DNA from: Solirubrobacter ginsenosidimutans
Lineage (GTDB): Bacteria; Actinomycetota; Thermoleophilia; Solirubrobacterales; Solirubrobacteraceae
Length of the DNA: 64,000 bases
Assembly: GCF_027587205.1 (NCBI RefSeq)
Contig: NZ_JAPDOD010000023.1
Coordinates: 1-64,000 of the forward strand
Direction: 5' to 3'
Of the stretch, positions 58,901 through 64,000 are shown in pieces; positions within the stretch are counted from its first letter, which is position 1, and every line of letters starts with the position of its first letter. The notes under the pieces are model-generated. The model was not told where the DNA came from. It ran no database searches and saw only the letters and a list, made by a program, of their open reading frames with translations. The position numbers and the translations under genes are program-made.

Positions 58901-60085
58901 TTATTCCGTGGTGAACGAGATGGAGACCCACCCGAACGGATCGCCCGGGAGGTAGTAGCCGGCGAAGACCGAGGTCGCGGCGCCAGGCGGCACGGCTGCC
59001 GGGATGCGCTCGTAGGCGAACGACTTGGCGTCGGCGCCCGTGAACACGCCGCCCGCCTTGGAGACGTCGAGCGTCTCGACGACCGCCCGCGCGTTTGCAC
59101 CGTCCGTGCTGCCTGAGCCGGTCATGCGGAAGATCACCCGCGAGGACGTGCCGTCGAGCTCGACCTCGGGATCGTTGGCGCGCAGGTCGATCTCGTGGTC
59201 GGCGTACCTGAAGCCGACGGTGCCCGTGAACGCGATCCGCGCGGCGCCGGACGCGGGGTCGCACCAGCCCTCGGCGAACGGGAAGTGGAAGGAGTAGACG
59301 AGCGGCGCCTCGCTGCCGCCGGCGACCTCGGGCGGCTCACCGCTCGCCCCGCGGGCCGTCGAGGTGCCCTCGCCCGACGCGATGTACTGGATGAACGACT
59401 CGCGCACGCGCCACGTGACCGTCGCCGAGGTGATGGTCCGCGCGCCCGCGGGCCGTGCCTTCACCGGCGGCTCGCCCGCGCCCGGCTCGACCGCCGCGCC
59501 ACCGGTTGTCGTGCGGCACGGCCCGTTCGGCGCCACTCCCGGTTGCTGGACCGGGGGCGGAGCGGCCGCACCGCTGAAGCTCGCCGTCGCGGCGACCGTG
59601 ACGAAGGACGTCCGCGGCAGCTTCGAGACCCGCAGGCGGCCGGCGATCGTCTTCGCCGCGGCGGCGGTCAGCGTCGCCGAGGTGCGCGGCAGCTGGACGC
59701 CCGAGGCGCTCACGTCCGGCGCGACCGCCAGCGTCAGCAGCGTCGTCCGGCGCCCGCCGAGCAGTGCGGTCACCCGCGGGTTCGAGCCGAGCTCGAGCCG
59801 CGGCGAGCCGAGCGACACGGTCCGGTGCTTGGTCCGCAGGCGAAGCGAGCCGGTCGTCCGCAGCGCCTTCGCGTCACCCGCCGCGAGCGCGAGCGTGACG
59901 CTGCGTCCCGACCGTGACGCCCCACCGCTCGTTCGGACGGTCACGCCGCGCGCCTTGAGCGCCTGCTCGGTGCGCGCGGTCAACGTCACGTTCAGCGAGC
60001 CGCTGGTCGCGGCGCCGGCCGTCCCCGGAGCGCCCAGCGCCAGCGCCAGCGCCAGAAGGACGCCGGCGACGCGCGCACCGTTCAT
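58901..60085 (-). CDS. HtaA-domain-like secreted protein
   Basis: 394 residues from ATG 60085, which overlaps the stop of the upstream gene. Signal peptide to about 26. An N-terminal repeat of Ala/Thr/Arg-rich strands is followed by a HtaA-like domain (TITSATVTWRVRESFIQYIA, then LVYSFHFPFAEGWCDPASGA and HEIDLRANDPEVELDGTSSR). Probably a second heme-handling surface protein of this operon. Confidence 0.7.
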   Translation of the reverse strand: MNGARVAGVLLALALALGAPGTAGAATSGSLNVTLTARTEQALKARGVTVRTSGGASRSGRSVTLALAAGDAKALRTTGSLRLRTKHRTVSLGSPRLELGSNPRVTALLGGRRTTLLTLAVAPDVSASGVQLPRTSATLTAAAAKTIAGRLRVSKLPRTSFVTVAATASFSGAAAPPPVQQPGVAPNGPCRTTTGGAAVEPGAGEPPVKARPAGARTITSATVTWRVRESFIQYIASGEGTSTARGASGEPPEVAGGSEAPLVYSFHFPFAEGWCDPASGAARIAFTGTVGFRYADHEIDLRANDPEVELDGTSSRVIFRMTGSGSTDGANARAVVETLDVSKAGGVFTGADAKSFAYERIPAAVPPGAATSVFAGYYLPGDPFGWVSISFTTE

Positions 60086-61356
60086 GTCGCGGGAACGGCG
60101 ATCGTGAACGAGCCCCACGCGCTGCCTGCCGTGTACGCGCCGCCGCCGATCCGCTCGCCCGCGGTCGCCGCGATCTTCGCCGGCACGTGGACCCAGCGCC
60201 TCACCCCATCCGCGGTCACGGGCGCGATCCCGGTCAGGTCGAGCGTGAGCACCGCGACGCCCGCGTAGTTCTGCGGCGCGGTCGTGCAGACGTCGCCGCC
60301 CATCTCGAACGGCTTGTAGCGCCCGTCGGCGTAGACCGTCCCGGACTGCCCGCCCGCGACGATCTCGATCCGGAACGCGCCGATCGACTCGTCGATCCCG
60401 TGCACCGCCATCGTGTAGGTGACGTTCCCGTTCACGGTGATCGTCGCCGACCCGTCGGCCCGGACCTCGCTCGAGGCGATCGGGAACCGATGGTCGTACG
60501 CCGTGCCGGCGACGACCCGCGCGGCACCGCCGCCCGCGACGACGGTCCCGCCCGGCGTGCCCGCGCAGGGAACGGCCGGGAACGCCCGCTGCACGTAATT
60601 GGTCCAGCTCTTGAGCGTCCCGCTGTCGCCGAGGTCGCATGAGAACCAGTCGACGCTGCTCGCCGGTGTCGCGGTGAACCGATCCGCGCACGCGGGCTCG
60701 GGAACGGGCGTCGCGGTGGCGGTGGGTGCCGGCGTCGCGGTCGCGGTCGGCGTGGGTGCCGGCAGCGCCGAGTCGGTCGGCACGGGCGGAGCAGGCGCCG
60801 GGAGCGTCACCGATGGCTGCGTCAGCTCGGCCGCGACACCCACGGTGAGCTTGCCGAGCGTCGTCGTCGAGGGTGCGCGGCGCAGTCGCAGGCCCGCCTT
60901 CAGGCGGGTCGTCGCCGCGCGCGTGAGCGCCACCCGCGCCCCGACCAAGGACACATGCTGCTGCGCGGCGTCGAGCACCGCGGGCTTGGTCGGCGTCAGC
61001 GTGAACAGCCGCACGCTCGAGCCGCCCAGCCGCGCCGTCACGTAGGACGAGGTCCGCGAGATCGTCACGGAGAGGCCGGTGGCGCTCACGTTGCGCTTGC
61101 CGGAGCGGAAGCGCAGCACACCGTTGAGGCTGATCTTCGCCGACGATCCGATCGTCCACCCACCGATCGCGAACGTCGGGTACTTGGCGGGCCCGCGCGG
61201 CGCTGAGGTGACGGAGAGCGAGCGTGCGGACAGCGCACGCTTGCCGGACGCCGAGAGCTCGAACGCGGCGAGCGACGGCGTGGCGAAGGCGTCAGCGGGG
61301 GCGGCGAGAAGGCCGCACACACACAGCACAGCGAGGGCGAAGCGACGGAGAGTCAT
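60082..61356 (-). CDS. HtaA-domain-like secreted protein, first in the operon
   Basis: 424 residues from ATG 61356. Signal peptide to about 26. Repeat-like N-terminus, a Pro/Thr-Ala linker (PTPTATATPAPTATATPVPE), then a HtaA-like domain (SSVDWFSCDLGDSGTLKSWT, then DGSATITVNGNVTYTMAVHG and GVAVLTLDLTG). Divergent from hmuT with 72 bases and the iron-box-like site between. Confidence 0.7.
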   Translation of the reverse strand: MTLRRFALAVLCVCGLLAAPADAFATPSLAAFELSASGKRALSARSLSVTSAPRGPAKYPTFAIGGWTIGSSAKISLNGVLRFRSGKRNVSATGLSVTISRTSSYVTARLGGSSVRLFTLTPTKPAVLDAAQQHVSLVGARVALTRAATTRLKAGLRLRRAPSTTTLGKLTVGVAAELTQPSVTLPAPAPPVPTDSALPAPTPTATATPAPTATATPVPEPACADRFTATPASSVDWFSCDLGDSGTLKSWTNYVQRAFPAVPCAGTPGGTVVAGGGAARVVAGTAYDHRFPIASSEVRADGSATITVNGNVTYTMAVHGIDESIGAFRIEIVAGGQSGTVYADGRYKPFEMGGDVCTTAPQNYAGVAVLTLDLTGIAPVTADGVRRWVHVPAKIAATAGERIGGGAYTAGSAWGSFTIAVPAT

Positions 61357-61406
61357 AAGGCAAACCCGACCGCCGTGGCCGGGAATGCGGACCCTAACAC
61401 AGGTTC

Positions 61407-61420
61407 TTAGGGTAGCCTAA
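61407..61420. promoter_or_regulatory. Iron-box-like palindrome between htaA-type operon and hmuTUV
   Basis: TTAGGGTAGCCTAA, TTAGG-N4-CCTAA, nine bases before ATG 61429 and 50 bases before the divergent ATG 61356. It has the same half-sites and spacing as the site before efeO, so one DtxR/IdeR-like repressor could control both iron loci. Confidence 0.6.
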
Positions 61421-61428
61421 CGCCCGCC

Positions 61429-62274
61429 ATGAAGCTCCTTGCTGCGCTGACCATCGCCCTCTCCACGGCCGTCCTCGCCGCGCCCGCCCAGGCGGCGCCG
61501 CGCGTGGCCGCTCTGACGCCGTTCTCCGCCTCCACGATCACCCGCCTCGGCGTCCGCCCGGTCGTCCTCGGCCAGACGCTCGGCGGCTCGGACCAGTACA
61601 TCGCCTCGCTCAAGGGCGTTCCCGTGCTGACCCTCACGCACCCGCTCGGCCCCAACCTCGAGCAGCTCGCGACCTACAACCCGAGCATCGTCCTCTCGAG
61701 CAAGACCTGGCAGCGCGGCACGCCCGCGATGCGCAAGCTGGGCATGAAGGTCTACGAGAGCGACCCGAACAGCGTCGCGGCCGTGGGGACCGAGACGCGC
61801 AACATCGGCAAGGTCCTCGGCCGCACCCGCGCCGCCGACGACCTCGCCAACAAGATCGCCAATGACGTCGCCGCGGCCAAGCGCAACATCCGCAGCCGCC
61901 CGCGCGTGCTGGTCATCCTCGGCGTCGGTCGCACCCCCTACGCGATGCTCGCGAACTCCTGGGGCGGCGACGTCGTCGCCCAGGCGGGCGGGACGCTCCT
62001 CACCCAGGGGCTGACTTCGCCGAGCGGAACCGCGAGGATCTCCGACGAGATCGTGGTCAAGCGCAACCCGGACATCATCATCGCCGTCCCGCACGGCAGC
62101 CCGGGCAACATCCCGCGGCTCGCCGCGTATTACCGGAACAACCCGAACTGGCGCAACACGAAGGCGGTCAAGAACAAGCGCGTCTACGTCGCCACCGGGA
62201 ACTCGCTGCTGCAGCCGTATCCGGGCGTCGCCTCGACGATTCGCGACGTCCGCAGCAAGTTCCTCAAGAATTGA
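61429..62274 (+). CDS. hmuT: Heme ABC transporter substrate-binding protein
   Basis: 281 residues from ATG 61429. Sec signal MKLLAALTIALSTAVLAAPA ending AQA, with no lipobox Cys. Periplasmic-binding fold for hemin/B12/siderophore: RVAALTPFSASTITRLGVRP, then NPSIVLSSKTWQRGTPAMRK and ARISDEIVVKRNPDIIIAVP. The absence of a lipid anchor is unusual for a monoderm. Overlaps the permease by TTGA. Confidence 0.85.
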   Translation: MKLLAALTIALSTAVLAAPAQAAPRVAALTPFSASTITRLGVRPVVLGQTLGGSDQYIASLKGVPVLTLTHPLGPNLEQLATYNPSIVLSSKTWQRGTPAMRKLGMKVYESDPNSVAAVGTETRNIGKVLGRTRAADDLANKIANDVAAAKRNIRSRPRVLVILGVGRTPYAMLANSWGGDVVAQAGGTLLTQGLTSPSGTARISDEIVVKRNPDIIIAVPHGSPGNIPRLAAYYRNNPNWRNTKAVKNKRVYVATGNSLLQPYPGVASTIRDVRSKFLKN

Positions 62275-63253
62275 ACCGGCGCCGCCTCACGGTCGTCCTC
62301 GCCGGAGCGGCCGCGCTGGTCATCGCGGCGGCGGCCTCGATGGCGTTCGGCGCCGTCCACGTCCCGCTGCACGACATCTGGCTGTCGCTCACCGGCCAGG
62401 CGCCGGACGGGCCGCTGAAGCAGATCATCACCGAGCTGCGGCTGCCGCGGACGGTCAGCGCCGCGATCGTCGGCGCGGCGCTCGGCGTCGCGGGCGCGCT
62501 GCTGCAGGGCGCGCTGGCGAACCCACTCGCCTCGCCGGACGTGATCGGCGTGACGGGCGGCGCGGGCTTCGGGGCGATGCTCACGCTGCTCGTCTGGCCG
62601 AGCGCAATCGCGCTGCTCCCTGTCGGCGCGCTGTTCTTCGGCGTCCTCGCGGCGGGCATCGTGTTCGTGATCGGGTGGTCGGGCCCGCACGGCGGGGCGA
62701 TCGGGCGGGTGATCCTCGCCGGCATCGCGATCAGCGCGCTCTTCGGCGCGGCCACGACGTCGCTGATGGTCGCCTACAGCGATCGCGTCCAGTCGGCGGT
62801 CTTCTGGCTCGCCGGTGGCCTCTCGAGCGAAGGCTGGTCCTCGCTCGCGGTCGTCTGGCCGTACTTCGCGGTCGGGTTCATCCTGTCGGTCTTCCTCGCG
62901 CGGCCGCTCGATCGCCTCGCGCTCGGCGATGACGTCGCCGCCTCGCTCGGCGGCCGCCCGCGCCTCGTCCGCCTGCTCGCCGCGGGCGCCGCGGCCCTCC
63001 TCGCCTCCTCCGCCGCCGCCCTCGCCGGCCTGCTCGGCTTCCTCGGCCTCGTCATCCCGCACCTCGTCCGGCTCGCAGCCGGGACCGCCTCCAATCGCTT
63101 CGTCATCCCCGCCAGCGCGCTCAGCGGAGCGGCGCTGCTGACCGGCGCGGACACCCTCGCCCGCACCGTGCTGGCGCCGATCGAGCTGCCCGTCGGCCCG
63201 CTGATGGTCGTCCTCGGCGTGCCGCTCTTCCTCTGGCTCTTGCGAGAAGCCGT

Positions 63254-63257
<4 letters not shown>
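62271..63257 (+). CDS. hmuU: Heme/iron ABC transporter permease (FecCD family)
   Basis: 328 residues from TTG 62271. About nine membrane helices; family landmarks LRLPRTVSAAIVGAALGVAG, ANPLASPDVIGVTGGAGFG and GFLGLVIPHLVRL (with the EAA-like loop contact region). Translationally coupled to hmuT and hmuV. Confidence 0.9.

Positions 63258-64000
<743 letters not shown>

Overview
The window is about 70% GC, densely packed and actinobacterial in style. GTG and TTG starts, 4-base ATGA/GTGA gene overlaps and several apparently leaderless starts are common. The chromosomal gene set suggests the Solirubrobacterales (Thermoleophilia) or close relatives: PAC2 protein, zincin-like metalloprotease, HtaA heme proteins, EfeU/EfeO, NarL-type two-component system, and secreted proteins with collagen-like or Lys/Arg-rich tails. 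That placement is an inference from gene content, not a phylogeny.

Bases 1 to about 27,710 are one end of an integrated mobile island. It is inserted at the 3' end of a selenocysteine tRNA gene (27,713-27,804, minus strand). Its integrase and excisionase lie against the tRNA, and the far end lies outside the window. From left to right it carries: a sulfatase start and an interrupted DedA gene; a ParB-like gene; an anti-restriction gene (ardC) cut in two by a 4.4-kb element with terminal inverted repeats; a sigma-like regulator and small genes; a defence block with a methyltransferase/nuclease pair, an AIPR-type nuclease protein and a P-loop ATPase-TIR fusion; a second tyrosine recombinase with a 13-bp inverted-repeat site beside it; an XRE-ImmA-DUF2188 fusion with its partner; and a winged-helix protein, Xis and integrase.

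The nested element (3,984-8,381) brings a HAD phosphatase, a 2H phosphoesterase and a sulfatase, plus a remnant of its own recombinase. A palindrome (TCATCC-N5-GGATGA and relatives) recurs before these genes and before the left-hand sulfatase/DedA pair. A different 28-bp motif (GGGGC-N15-GCGCCTAT) recurs exactly before three small minus-strand genes.

From 27,713 the sequence is ordinary chromosome: a YrdC-like gene, secreted metallophosphoesterase and beta-helix-like proteins, an Efe iron-uptake pair, sugar epimerase, YhaM-like nuclease, PAC2 protein, a UvrD-like helicase-nuclease with an iron-sulfur motif, inositol-phosphatase family protein, a metalloprotease, an H1-like protein, a histidine kinase with two response regulators, an Mrp/ApbC iron-sulfur carrier, ferredoxin, amidase, D-amino-acid aldolase-like enzyme, a small operon of cupins, acetyltransferase and phosphatase under a TetR regulator, a beta-propeller protein, and a heme-uptake locus. 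That locus has three HtaA-type secreted proteins and a HugZ-like protein divergent from hmuTUV, and runs off the right edge. The efe and hmu loci share a TTAGG-N4-CCTAA palindrome, consistent with iron-responsive control.
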